Source: Rhabditophanes sp. KR3021
Taxonomy: Eukaryota > Nematoda > Chromadorea > Rhabditida > Alloionematidae
Assembly: GCA_963281155.1 (NCBI GenBank)
Contig: CAUJLY010000002.1
Coordinates: forward strand, 3,100,001-3,164,000
Length of the DNA: 64,000 nt
Direction of reading: 5' to 3'
Below, piece after piece: positions 37,894-50,625 of this stretch. The notes beneath the pieces were generated by a model. That model worked only from the letters and a program-made list of their open reading frames with translations. It was not told where the DNA came from and ran no database searches. Each line of letters begins with the position of its first letter. Within the stretch, counting starts at the first letter, position 1. A program made the position numbers and the translations under genes.

Positions 37894-40097
37894 TTAATTA
37901 GCATTATTCGATAAAGAGCTTTGTATTGCAAAATCCAGCTTATCACGCGTCAATCCTTTTTCATCGTTTATCCTGGATGATGGCATTTTAATAATATTAA
38001 CAACATTTTTCAACAACTCACCGCTCATTCCTTGATTCCTCTGCATTTCATATAAATTTTCCTTCATCGACTGTTCTTTGAAGACTCGTTCAAAATCTTT
38101 TGCATCAACATTGATTGGAATGATTGGTTGAATGCCGTCTTTGTTTGTTAGCATTGAGTTACGTACTGTATTTCCTCCATTACTGATTGCTTCCATTAGT
38201 TTCTGATTTAATGCCGGAGATGACACAAATTTGTGGAACATTTCAATTGCTCTAGGATCTTGTATACCTAAATACAACTTTTAAATAAAATCAAGCATTT
38301 ACGCTTAAAAACATATAAATTGTATGTTTTTCTTTGTTTACCTGTAAATCCAAACCTTTGCGCAAGTTGCTTGAGTTGATTTTCTAATACTGGATTTCCA
38401 CCAATTTGAGACAACAATAACCCCATGTTTGGTTGTTGTTTTGGGGGTTCATTATCGCCAAAAGGTGATTTAGGCTTTAAAGTGTCATCAGGCGTTAGAC
38501 TTTTCATGAACTGATTCTTCCATTCAGTAGGAATGTGTTGAGTAAGTTTCATTAAATCTGGCATGCTATTTGAATCCACTTGCGGATTGTTGTTTGGTAG
38601 TTCTGTAACAGCTGATAAAGGATAAATGCGAGGCCTATTCATATTCTCGCCTGTCATTGTTGCCTTTTGCAAGGATGTTAGTCTTTCGAAGTCTCCGTAT
38701 TTCATTGGTTTAATGGGCTTTAATGGAGAGACATTGTTATTTATGGGAAAAACTGCTGGCTGTCCATTAAGTCTTGTCAAAATTGGGGAGTCTCTTTGTA
38801 TAGTAAAAGGATTGTCTGTCTTCACATAAGGGTTTTTAGTTTCCAAGGGCGTTTCAGTCTGAACTGATTCGCAGGAAACTTCTTCCCCATTGCCATTAAC
38901 TAATTTGACATTTGAAATTGTAATAAAGTCATTTCTCCCAATAAGTGATTGTAATGAAACAGATGATGGTGAAAAACTAGCTTGAAGTGGAATTCTGAAT
39001 CTATGCCATCCATTGTTAGTCAATCCTCCTTTGCGATTAAACAAATTGTTTTGTTTGCCTTCGACATTTTGGTATACTACAATCGTCGCTGTATCAGACA
39101 TCCATAGATCAAACTCGAAAAATGAACCGAGGGGAACTAAAAAGAAACCGCTTGTAATTGAATCTGTTCCAGGCAGTTCTACAGCCAAATTAGCATCAAT
39201 TCTTTTCCAACTTTTACCAATACTCCAAAAACAGTTATCCTTCATAAATGAACACCTTATGGCTTTACAACCTTTCCCTATGTCTGGAATAAAAATATCA
39301 ACGCCATTTGCAAACGATGGGAACTCTCCAACATTAAACCTTGAGGCAGGAGGTGTTGTTCGTGAGACCGCTCGTGTCACTGCTGCGGGTTGAACATCAA
39401 ACTCAATTCCAGATTGTTGGGTCGGTATTTGTTTGATCAAACCACTGTTAATATTGCTAGATGCAGTTCCCTTTTGGCTTTTAATTACAGTCATTCGTCC
39501 ATTATTATTGGGAACAGTTTCAATTATGATGTCGTCAATAGCGACAACGTCCATTATTGAACGCATGTTTCGGACTCTAAAAACTATTTTGAATGGTTCC
39601 GTTTGAACTGGTAAGCGGATATTTTTTAATATCCATTGTTGTGGACCTTTGTCCGATACTGACTCAATACATCTGAGTTGTGTGATATCTCCCCGAGTTA
39701 CACAAATATCCAATATTGGTGAGTTTGTATTTTTTCGATAGTAGAAAATTACTTTTGTCGTAGATTCGGGTGGTGTATTTAATTCGGGTGATACCAAAAA
39801 TCCAGGTTGATCATTTGCAGGTTCTTTTTGGATGAAGGCAAATTTACCCACTAAAATAATGGACTAATAAAAAATAAACACGCCAAATTTGTTACCTCCC
39901 GTGGGACTGTTCATAATGGAGTGGATGGGATCAAGCTCAACATCTTCACCTGTCTTCCAATAATCATCAAAATTTATCCAATTGCAAAAAGTGTCCTCAT
40001 CAAAAGAACAAGAGGCATTTTTGACATCTTCATTCTCTCCTAATGCAATACCGCAATACAAAAGTAGCACACACAAAGTAAATATAAATGATCTCAT
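37894..40097 (-). CDS. Secreted protein with two MAM-type domains
   Basis: Exons 40097-39896, 39850-38342 and 38267-37894; 694 residues. A signal peptide is clear (MRSFIFTLCVLLLYCGIALG). Residues ~28-180 form a MAM domain (ASCSFDEDTFCNWINFDDYW, VIFYYRKNTNSPILDICV, VVAIDDIIIE). A second, divergent one follows about residue 240 (AIRCSFMKDNCFWSIGKSW, FDLWMSDTATIVVYQ, ISNVKLVNGNGEEVSCE). The C-terminal ~330 residues are Pro/Asn/Gln-rich and probably disordered. No transmembrane segment or GPI signal is visible, so it is likely extracellular-matrix or secreted. MAM domains serve adhesion and protein interaction. I do not recognise an orthologue. Confidence 0.82.
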
Positions 40098-40717
40098 TGA
40101 TAAATTAGTATTTATATGAAAGAAATAAAATAAAAGTAGTGAAATGAATGACCACTAGATTTAATATTTGAAAGGGATTATCTGGTGTAATGTACTTCAA
40201 TTTACTAAGCAATATTTAAATAAAACTACTATGGATCTAAAAATAGATAAATATGACAAACGAACGGCTCGCGAAATTGCAGTGAGGTAGTAGTATGGAA
40301 TATTAGAATTGGTTGTTAGTATCAATATTTGGTTGCTATGAAAATTAATGGACATAACTAGTTTGAAGATGATACTTTGTTTGCCTCAAACTACCATATG
40401 ATAGTAGTAATAATAGTAAAAGAGTGACCTGAATCAAGTGCTTGGGCAGGCAAAGTCCATGACTTAATGTGGAAGTAATTATCTTTCCCCAATGTTATTT
40501 TTATTTGTCAGAACAAGTTTTTCACATTAAAATGCTAACAATCCATCTATTTTTTAAAATCACTCAAATTAAAGCAAAAGTTAACAAGGAAGAAATGGAG
40601 ATAATGATTTGAAATGATGATGATAATAATTTACTAATGCATTTTCACTTTTATTATAACCTTCAAATAATTAGAGTAAATGCGCCCAATATTATTACGT
40701 TTGGTTTATTATAAAAT
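40098..40717. other. Intergenic region 5' of the MAM gene and 3' of MED23
   Basis: 620 bp, AT-rich, no feature I can support. Confidence 0.5.
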
Positions 40718-43700
40718 TTAGTGGTATCCTTGTTGTTGGTAGTTTGGATACATAGGTGACTGCTGCGTTGGTGGAAACATATTTTGAGGATTAGGAAATT
40801 GGGGCTGATTTGAAAATGGTCCACCCTGTAAATGAGAAGGCATTTGCATAGGATGTTGAGGTGGATGCTGGTGTGATGGATGTTGAGGTCCGAAGTGGTT
40901 ATATTGAGAAGAAATATGTTGGGGACCACCGTAAAGCTGGGGATTTACCATCCCTTGACTCGCAATCTGAGGAGGAGTATTTATAAACGGATTGTTGTAG
41001 GGATGATCTGGCAAAAATTGAACTTCTCTTTGTTCCATCATCCCCATTTGACTCCGCAGAAACTCATCTCTTGAACCCAATCTGCCAAGCGGTCTACTAT
41101 GAGTGATTCATTGTATTTGTGTGCATTGCCCTTTCATGATCTTGTTTGATGGCAAGTTCGTGTTTCTCCCGCTCCATCGGATTACTCATCTCATAATGTC
41201 TTTTCGCAGCTTCTTGTTCTTTATAACTTTTATCCACATCAAAATTGGAAGGAGATGGTTTTGGCGATTGAAGCATCATTGTCATATTTGAAGACGGGCC
41301 ACTCATATTTCCCATATTCATAAGCGGCCCAGTACTGAGTGTGTTCATGGCACTCATTGCATTGATTGGATTTATTATTTGACTACTTGTATTTCCAAAG
41401 TTGTGCATTGGCATCTGGTTATTGAAACTAATGTTTCTGCTTGGTTGTTGATATTCGGGAACTTCCTCAGGTTTCGTCTGATACAAGGGCTGTTGTTGCA
41501 AGTACTGTTGATCTTGTGCAGAGACAACATTTAATAAATTTTTTGTCTTGCCATGGAGATTTGATTGAACAACACCCTTATGAATAAACTTGGCTTTTTC
41601 CTGCAAACTTCCATGAGTCTTTGCAAGACATTGTTCTGCTAGATCTCTTACCGAATCTCCAACGTATGCATACTTGAGATTGTATAATACATCAATTAAT
41701 GCATCCTCTTTCTTTAAAGGCTTCCTGTTTTTATCTCCAATTTTTGCTGTCAATTCATAAATGAGAATAGTTAAAGTCAAATATTCCAATTGCTTCTTAA
41801 CACGGTCTTTGATATCACTAATCTTAGCCATGACAATGACGATAATTCTAATGGCAAAAAATAATTGACACTCATTGTTAACGGCATCCAGCATTCTGCT
41901 TTTGAACATATCAGGGATAGATGTTAAGAGTGATGCTGGTGCATGTTGCAAAACAGAATGGGCAATTGCAAGGTGGGCAATTATTTTAGGCGTGCTATAA
42001 TGGTACACTTCAGTATTTAAGTTGGTAAATACCAGTTCAACATCAGCATCATCTTTTAAGAATTCTAAATCAAAGAAACCTATAACTAATTCTAAGAATT
42101 CGTCATAATACGGTTTTGGAAGAGCTGATATTAATAAACCAACTGCATTTAGATGTTCATATGGAATTTTTGATGTGCTATGTAAGCCCAATTCGATGAA
42201 ACATTTGATAATTTCAACTGGTTCGATTTCCGTAGTCATGATTTCAATTACGCAAGCATGTAATGTTTGTCCAGCTGGCGGTCTAGAACGAAGCAATTAA
42301 TGAAATGTACTTATTTTTGATTTTAAATATTTTTATCCCCTCGATAGTTAAATTTTTATGTTTATTAGAAAATAAATTTGAATTAAATGTCACAAGAAGA
42401 TATTAATTGGAAGACGTTTTTTACTTGACGTTTAGATTAACTTGGTCATTCGTAAATATATAAATATCCCTTAATCCGATAAATAAAATATGAAGCATCA
42501 AAATGAAGGAGCGACCCAATAAGACAAAAAAAGTTGTTGCTGACGGTAAGTTACGGAAATTCAAGAGTATGGAGTAGATATAATGATGAAGAAACATCCA
42601 CCAATCGTTAAGAGAATATCAAGCATTGCTCAGTAAGATGCATCAAATTTGAACTACTATCGAGTAATACTATGTCTAATTTTAATAGTTTTGCCCTCTT
42701 TTAAATGAACATTTGATATGGATTATCCTTTTAGACTGTTTTAAAAATTACCTGAAATGAAAATAAAATTAGTTAAGAGCATTAGGGAAAAAACATACAA
42801 TTCACTTAATCTCCAATCTTTAGTAACATATTTTGGTGGTTCATGTTTGTAAGTGCAGGATTCAACAAGTTTCTTTAGTAAATCAGTACAAAATTCCATA
42901 GGTTCAATTTCCTTTCCAGGAGAAGTTAAGAATCTTTCTGAAAATAAACTTTTTTCATCCAAATGAGACAGGATCTTTCTAACTATAAGTTGGATTGATG
43001 GTCTATTAATTTTGAACATATGGTCAAGTGTGAAAATGGTCCGATACAAGAAATTCAATGGTAATCCATGGTAAATATAAATTGGTGCAAATATAACTAG
43101 TAATTCTTCAATGACTTTGATTCCACAATTTGTCTGCAATGCCCTAGTCAGAAGCATATCAACAAGTGGCAAAATCTTGTCTGCTAAAGTACCATAATAA
43201 ATAGGATAATGTTGATTCTGCAACAATGTGGGATCCTCATTTTGTGATTTCGCATACAATTCAGGATATGTGTTTTCTGGAAATTTCTTGTAATAATCAG
43301 TCATTGTTTTGAAGAATGTCTCCGAATCTGCTGAAGGAATACTTTGTTTTGAGGGCGAAAACGCCAAAATATAATTTAGACGTTGCTTCAAATCTTCGTG
43401 TTTTGTTACTAATTGATGAATAATTAAAATAGAAGTTTCAATGCTTTTGTCGTCATTAGCATGCATTACTAAGGATATAAATAATCTATCAAAATGGAAT
43501 ACTTGATAATGAAAAACCATATCATTTAAAATTTTGATGCATTTATCTTGTTCATCAGGGGTGTATATGCCAAAACTCCATTTATAGATCAAATAATCTA
43601 CGAAGAGGTTAACTGAGTTAATAATCTCCTTAATATTGATGTTTTCCAATACTTTATAGAAGGTTGGATTCATTTGCTTTTGAGAATTGCCAAATAATGC

Positions 43701-46420
43701 TCTATATATGACAACAAAAATAGTGTTGCCCCTTGGGTTCCTATGCAAATATTCTTTTTCAGATGAAATATGATCAGCTAATTGGTCTTGATCTAATTGA
43801 TCAACCATAAATTTTGTCTTTTCTTCCGGCATTCCCTCACATGTTTTGTATACAACCGACCCGTTATTAAAATAAGCATTTGCCGATGCAGGGAAATAAA
43901 AATTTAATGAGGTGATGGCTGTCATTGCGGAGGCACTTTCTATTCCGGTCATTTTCATAGATCTCACATAATTTAAAGAAAATATTCTGACGATTTCAGG
44001 GCAAACATTAAAACCAGGTCCAGTGGTGTCAGATGTAAATATTTCAGGAATACCATAAAACTGAAGTCTTGGATTTTTGTCTTTCTTTTTACTTTCTTGC
44101 AATGAATGTTTGATGACTTCCGTCGACATTTTTACTATATCACTTTGAGACGTCCATGTGAATATTTTTAAAATTAATTGTTCGAATGCAGAATACATTA
44201 AATTGGACAGCACATATGGCCCCTGATTAGGAACTTGCATGTGGTTTAACGACAAATTTATCAAGGCAAGTTTAGTTGTAAGCGAAGACGAGGATGTCAA
44301 TATGCGATAGTTGAATAATTCAGTTAAAATGAATAAATATTCATGGAAAGGTTCATTTACAAAGTGTTGGCCAACAGCTACCAGCGATTTTGCAGCTTGC
44401 TCTAATACTTCCACAGCTAGAATAATCCTTACAATTGATTCAATTGATGCGGGGGAAGGCATTTTTTGCGTTACATTCATTTCCCCTGACACCATAGGCG
44501 GCATTGTGACAACGTTTTTACTCATTTTGTGAAATACCCTTCTCATGTATTGAAACAAAAAGTCTCTAGCATGAAAGGTAAAACAATCTATGGAAACTAA
44601 CTCAACTGCCTTACACCTCCCTTCAGCTTTAAAGCCATAAGGCAATAGCCATGGCTCATCGTGTGGGTCAGCTTCTAGTTGCTTGCTTAATGTCGAATAA
44701 ATTTGGTTTTCAAATATTTCTCTATTGTTTGAAAATGAATTGGCAAGAACAATCAGCATCCCATCATGCAAAGATTGGTTATTTTTAATTTCCTTTTTAA
44801 AATGATTTATTTGGATTCTTAATGCCTCACTTGGAGGTTCCACTGTACCATCGCGAAATCTATGTTGAAATTGAACCCAAATTGAGGCAGGAGCAAAGAA
44901 TTTCACCATTATCTGGATATCCATTCCACTTCCAGACCAACTTTGCTCTTCAGTGTAAAGTAATCTGTAAATATCAGCGATGTTATTCATAATATTAAGA
45001 GTCATGTCCTTATTCTTGAAAGCAATAAACTGCAAGAACAACCACATTAATTCGCCCCTCGCTTTCTTGTAAGGGTTGGTTGTTAGATAGGTTTTCAATA
45101 CGGAAGTTAAGTCTTCAAATGAACTGCATCCGATATGACAAGTATAAATTACAAAGTGATTTAAGTGAAGCCAGGTATACTGATTTGCAGGATCATTTAT
45201 AGGCATGGTCGATTCTTCGATCAAATACATCGCCTGTAAAATGGCATCCTTGCAAACATCAATTGTTGGAAATATTGATACCGAAGTTTGAGGCTTATTA
45301 TAGTTGTGAAGTAAAATTTGACCACGAGGTTGGCGGAAAATAGATGTTTGGAAGTAAGTCTGAACACTTAGATTTTCGGTGGAATAAGGCAAATGTGCTT
45401 TAAAAAGATACTTGGATTCTTCGTCAAATCTCCAGGTCATGTTATGTGCTGAAAATCCAACGTGAGATAGAATGGGATACAACCAAGAGCGACAAACTAC
45501 AGATGTTATTTCAGCCAATGGTCTAAATGACAAGACAATTTGAGCGATTGTTCTTGAAATACGAGGAAATAAATAAGCTTTTGATGTGGGTAATAATCTA
45601 AATAACTCCGTTACTATGAACAAAGCTGGAATAAAGTTATTTTTTCTGTCCAGCAGATCCAAAATTAAATTTTCCATCGGTTGCATTTGTCTGGAAAATA
45701 ATGAAACATTCATTGGTATTAATGCAATTAATGTTTTATAGATTTTTAATAAATATGCTAACTCTTGTAAGACTATTCAATTTGCAAAATCGCCTCATTC
45801 CAATTATTAACCTAATAAAATGCTTATTTTTTAACCTACTGTCTGTGATATTCAGTCAAATGCGATGGAATTAAATCCATTTTATCAATCAGCAATATTC
45901 TAAGTAATGTTCGCATTTCCTTGTAATCCATGTATTTAAGTCTCTCATGAATGAATTTAAACTTCTCCCCATCCATAGGGGAATTGAACTTGTAGTCAGT
46001 ATTGATAATTAACAATTCGCAGCAAGATCCTAATGAAATTAGTTTCCTTTCATAAAGTTCATAAATAATTTTGATAATTAAGCGTTCCAATAAGTTCTGT
46101 TTGTCTTTGTATTTGTTCTGTGTAATTGAAATGAGCCGTTTTAGAATTTCAAAACGTTCCTCTGGCTTGGACATAACTGTTAATACATCAATGCACTGTG
46201 TTACCTCTCCAGTTGTTTCATCGAGGTTAATTGCCTCATTGGCAAATATATTTAATAAAGAATTAGCTTCCTGAATAAATTAGATTAAAATAGATAATAG
46301 GTGTAAACTCACTATTCGCTTTGTTAAAAAATATTCTAATTTTTCAAGGTTCGTGCATCCTGCATAAAAACCATTAGGCAAAAATTCCTGCGGCTCATTT
46401 AAAGCTGCTAGAAGAGCCAT
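40718..46420 (-). CDS. MED23: Mediator complex subunit 23 (MED23/Sur2), with apparent frameshift before the C-terminal tail
   Basis: Exons 46420-46313, 46270-45840, 45690-42799 and 42282 to 41097 (stop) or, past a +1 shift near 41085-41098, to 40718. The main frame gives 1538 residues. Landmarks match metazoan MED23: RGELMWLFLQFIAF, KCIKILNDMVFHYQVFHFDR, YKKFPENTYPELYA, HYPIYYGTLADKILPLVDM, NAVGLLISALPKPYYDEFLE, LYNLKYAYVGDSV. The intron 3 donor was set at 42798 because it joins DWRLSEL directly to PPAGQTLHACVIEIM, the expected order. The C-terminal ~150 residues of the main frame are Met/Asn/Ser/Gln-rich, and the shifted frame continues as a Pro/Gln/His-rich tail. MED23 is a tail-module subunit that links activators such as ELK1 to Pol II. 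The first exon is the least certain; an upstream start or exon is possible. Confidence 0.9.
42503..42640 (+). other. Possible short element relic, antisense in MED23 intron 3
   Basis: Intron 3 (516 bp) is the only long MED23 intron. On the opposite strand it has an ATG and a Lys-rich start (MKERPNKTKKVVADG, 42503 on) followed by a donor-like GTAAGT, then HPPIVKRISSIAQ in another frame (about 42593-42631). Both resemble parts of copy C (MEEEKPTKIKG; RGPVKRLMSRM). The match is short and may be chance. Confidence 0.25.
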
Positions 46421-49009
46421 ATTGTTTCTGTGAATAATGGTGGCGAGTTCAAACTTTTTATGCAAAAAGTTATGTTTGTTGGAATATCGTTTACGAAATT
46501 AGACTATGGTCGCCAAAATAAATGGATTCTTTTAGATCAATTCCCTTTTCCAAGCTCACCTGGAACAATTAAAATATTAAAACTACATATTATATACAAA
46601 GAATACTATATTACAGGTAATAGAATAAAAATGTGATCAGGATCACGAAAATACAATCCTGAATTCGCAAGACACCATTTAGAAAGATCAACATTATACG
46701 ATTAACTAAAACGGCACTGCATTGTGTATAAGCGGTACGTAACACAATAAACACAATATTTAATCATTAGTTGCGGCAAAGCAAGGTGTGACGTCTTGAG
46801 ACTAGTCTTGGTAAATACCATCTTTACAAATATTCTGCATAATGTCTAATACTGACTTACTTGATTGCTCATAATTTTTAAACTATCTAGAATAAATTGC
46901 ATGTCAAGCTAAAATTAAGTTGTTGTTTTTTACATGCAAATGGTCTCTCATAACAAATCAAACAAAGAAAATTGATATCAATTTAGGAAGTTAATTAACA
47001 TGCCTGTTTTAAAGGAAAAACGTAAATTTGTTTAACAACTTCAAATTGCAAACTTTTCAATATCTATCAAATGCGTCATGTTTGTTACCGTTTCTTCTTA
47101 AATTCTCAGAAAGACATTTACCACACTTTTCTGAGAAAATTTAACAATAATATTTTGCGCATAAATACAAATGTGCATATACAATATTTATTTAGTTAAG
47201 AGAGAATTGCCATATTTCAAATGAATCATTCTTGATAAATAACAATTTAATTTAAGAAATTGACTAACTAAGAATTTATGTAAACTAGTCGAATACACGG
47301 CTTCGCTGCGTTTATTACACTTTTAATGCTCTTTCTAATAAGTTGAGCATATCAACTCTTTGATTTCGCCTTATTTTTCAAAAAAACTTTGTTTGGCAAT
47401 TATATGGTACATCGGCCTCCTGTAGGCCATGCCTCTGGCTCAAAGGCTCTCAGAAAAAAGATTTGCATTATACTTTTAATTTGTGTGACGCACATACCAT
47501 TTTCACAGATATACTCCTTGCATCCTCAAAAATGAGAAAAATCAAAACGTTTTTATGATAGTCTACTTTATTTTTGACCATTGAAAAAATAGTCCAAATA
47601 AAAAACAAAAAACTTGGTTGTTTTAGCACCCTGAGACCTTTCCAAAACATGTCCCAGATCCGATTTATATGCATTTCTGACGAAAATCACTATTTTACGC
47701 TTATTTCCTTTTATAATAGAATAACTAAAAAGTAGTTAGGCCATTTGTAATTATATTGGTTGCCAATATCTTTTGAAGTATTTGATAGAAAGAACCATTT
47801 ACTGTTTCAAAAAAGTTGTGTCTAATTTTCAGAAACAAATCCAACTTGTGCATTTTAAAGGAGTTCTTCTTTTTCAAATTGATGAAAAAGATTATTTTTT
47901 GGTACCAGTTAATCAAAAAGATAACTGAATAAGTGAATGTAAATAAGTATATTTGGGTAATCTATTGTGCTTACTATAAAATGCTTAACACATGGTCTCA
48001 GTTCAAAGATAAATGTCGTTGTTTTCCGCCTTTACAATCTTCACTTTTTTTATTCACTTTTTATCTAGTAATAGTCGGAAGTTGCCGCTTTACTATGGGT
48101 TTCAAGACAAAATTAAGCTGATAAGTGTAAACAAAGAAGCAGCTAATTTAATATTTACTTGAATTTTAATATAAACGCTTGATATAACGCCTTCCTACTT
48201 ACAACTTTACAGAATGAAAGCTGTGAAGATTCATATAAAAACCCTCCTCTATTAAACTTGACTGTAAACAATGTTTAACTTGACAGTAAAAAGTTGTTTA
48301 GTTTCCATAATTATAATCTTACTCCAAACTATTAACCTACCGTGCTGTTAGTAATTACATACTGGAAGGTCATAATCTGTATGTTTTATTAGTTTCTTTA
48401 AATCTATTTAGATGACGACTTTTCCCATTTAAATTTTGGGAATCATTTTTAATAGCTTTGTCAATAACTTTTATTAGTTTTTCTCCAAATTTCATGTTAT
48501 TATCTTTTTTGGAAATGTTTTATTAGTTCACATATTTTGATAATGACATGTTTCAAGACCATAGTCTTCACCTCATCTCTAAATGTTATGTGCATTAACG
48601 AATGTTACGCCCTGTTGTGAAGGCACCTTTATGACAAATATAGTTATCATTACTCATCTTACTTTTAAGTCTGCAGAATTGTCACTTAATAAAGTTTGTA
48701 ACCTTTGAGGACACATTTTGATTTGACGTAATTATCCATACTATTTTATCGCCTGGTCTTTCATCATTGTATCGAACGAATGACATAAGCTGAAGACACT
48801 TGGTTAGACAAATAACTTCCGAGTCGCCCTATCTGATTTCACATCTAACATTTTTAGGGGACAAAGTTTCATTGATATCATTTATTTATATTGCGTACTA
48901 CTAAAGGATTAATCCATTATTCTTAAAATCACTTCTAATATTTACTTAAAGTTGACAAAATATTGCTCACTCTTGCTAATTGTTGATGTTAAATTGGTAA
49001 TGTTCAATA
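46421..49009. other. Intergenic region between MED23 and the Ly6-type gene
   Basis: About 2.6 kb, AT-rich. Near its left end is a possible short coding exon (46460-46616). 47290-47460 is locally less AT-rich, with no identifiable frame. No RNA gene or strong repeat seen. Confidence 0.45.
46460..46616 (+). CDS. Possible first exon of an unknown gene, divergent from MED23
   Basis: ATG at 46460 opens a 52-codon frame (MQKVMFVGISFTKLDYGRQN..., FPFPSSPGTIKILKL) ending in ACAG|GTAATA, a plausible donor; unspliced, the frame stops at 46636. Composition is more protein-like than nearby frames. The MED23 start lies only 40 bp away on the other strand. No second exon could be identified and I do not recognise the sequence, so it may be chance. 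Confidence 0.25.
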
Positions 49010-49665
49010 ATGCTAATTAAATATTCAATTATTCTGTATCTATTTATTTTAACAATTAAATGTGCCACCTATACAAAAGTCTTGCAGTGTTATTTTTGTG
49101 GTGTAAGAAAACGGGGTACCCAAAACTGGATTAACTTTGCTAATCAGACTTGTGTCCCACAAATTGTGTCATGTACGAGGAATAATATTGCTTGTGTCAG
49201 TGCGAAGGTCTTCGGCCCTGAAATAGAATTTACTATATCAGGTTGTAGTGAAGATTTTTTGTCTGGCTGTGAAACTCGTGTGCTTATTGATGGCGTTGCC
49301 AAGCTCGAAAGGTTTGCTTTATAAATGCTTTCTAATTTTATTTAGTCATAAATTTGCTTTTTTATAACCTTTTATTCATTTTTAGATGCCAATGTCATCA
49401 GAATTTATGCAATCGTGATTCATTAGTTAAGTCTAAAAGCAAAATGTTAGATGAACAAATTCATAATTCACTAACAAGTGAAAGTGAAGACGGTCTAATT
49501 GTGGCTCATCAGGGGGAAGCAAATGCACCCTTAAGTAACAATGAAGATGGAATAATTGGAGGTGATGTAAACAACTTCGAGCAACCAAATAGTATATCAT
49601 CTAAAGCAATATTTGATATGATATCAATTGTGAGCTTATCACTTGTACTGTATATAAATAATTAA
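49010..49665 (+). CDS. Ly6/three-finger GPI-anchored protein
   Basis: Exons 49010-49311 and 49386-49665; 193 residues. It has a signal peptide (MLIKYSIILYLFILTIKCAT), then a single Ly6/uPAR-type domain opening LQCYFCG and closing CQCHQNLCNRD (the CxCxxxxCN-type end), with ten or so Cys between. A long acidic Ser/Asn-rich stalk follows. The last ~15 residues are hydrophobic (FDMISIVSLSLVLYINN) after SSKA, which fits a GPI-attachment signal. Such proteins act on the cell surface as modulators of receptors and channels (the CD59, quiver/sleepless and boudin type). The exact subfamily is unknown. Confidence 0.75.
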
Positions 49666-50625
49666 ATTGAATATAATTATAAACTACTTAAAATCCCATT
49701 CTATTTAACTGTTTGATATGATGAAAGTCGTTCCATTAAATGCCTACTTATGTTCATGTTAAAGCAAATAAACAACATGAATTTATAATAGCTTGCTTTA
49801 GAGATAATTGTGCCTTTAAGCTTGTTTTTCTCATCAAGTTATGCTAACTGATATATTTAAATCAAATTTTTGTTTGTTCACTGCATCAAACTTTGTCAAC
49901 AATTGTCAAGAACCCTTAATGAGTGGAGTCAATGGATGAATGATTACCAATTAGTATAAAGATAAAAGTGCCCAAACAATAAGTTGAAGCAGCACCTAAA
50001 CTACAAATTGAATCAGTGCGTATTATAAACACCGGAAGAGACTAAAATTAGACGTAGTAAATCTTTCCCAAATTAGACATTCTGAAGATGTGTTTTGTGT
50101 ACTCCCGGTAGATTTTCTTTCAAACGTTGAATTAGATATTCTAAATATGATAGTTACAAATTATGAACTGTCTGACGGCGATTTTGTGTTAACTTTTGGG
50201 TTTCCGGTTGCAAATTAAATCTCCCTAAGTGTTTGAATATTTTGAAAGGAACGCATTTATTTATTATCATACCAATTTTATCAATTTTCGAATGAACGAT
50301 TCACCAATATTTGACGTGGCACAATCCAAGTGATCATTATTTTGCATTAAAAATAAGCAAAAGAAAGTACTTAATGATATCAATTAATTATTCTATGATA
50401 TCATTTCATTTTTGTATAATATTGATGTGCTGATTTAAGATACAAATTTGATAAATGTTTTGTTAATTTTATTTTTTTGCAAAAGGTTATATTGCAGTGA
50501 CCAAAATTATTTAAAAATCGTGTATTGAAGTTTACTTATTTATAAACAATTTTAATTCCTACTACCATTCATTGATAGGTTTTCTTTCCATCAAATACCA
50601 TTTTGACCTAAATTGAATCTAAGAC
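49666..50625. other. Intergenic region upstream of GMPPA
   Basis: About 960 bp. It contains one protein-like frame without a start codon (50012-50218) and otherwise AT-rich sequence. Confidence 0.45.
50012..50218 (+). pseudogene. Open frame without start codon, unknown
   Basis: A 68-codon frame from just after a TGA to a TAA. It reads KHRKRLKLDVVNLSQIRHSE, then VFCVLPVDFLSNVELDILNM, then SDGDFVLTFGFPVAN. Its base composition is less AT-rich than its flanks and it looks protein-like. No ATG near the start and no clear splice acceptor. It may be a 5'-truncated relic or the last exon of an unseen gene. Family unknown. Confidence 0.25.

Noticed and set aside
41080..41100. A 16 bp intron joining MED23 to its tail
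   Set aside because: Removing the GT-AG segment creates a TAA codon and 16 bp is too short for known spliceosomal introns of this genome.
41097..46420. First impression of CNOT1/NOT1 for the long helical protein
   Set aside because: The conserved blocks (KCIKILNDMVFHYQ, YKKFPENTYPELYA, HYPIYYG, NAVGLLISALPKPYY) and their order match MED23, and there is no NOT1 C-terminal domain.
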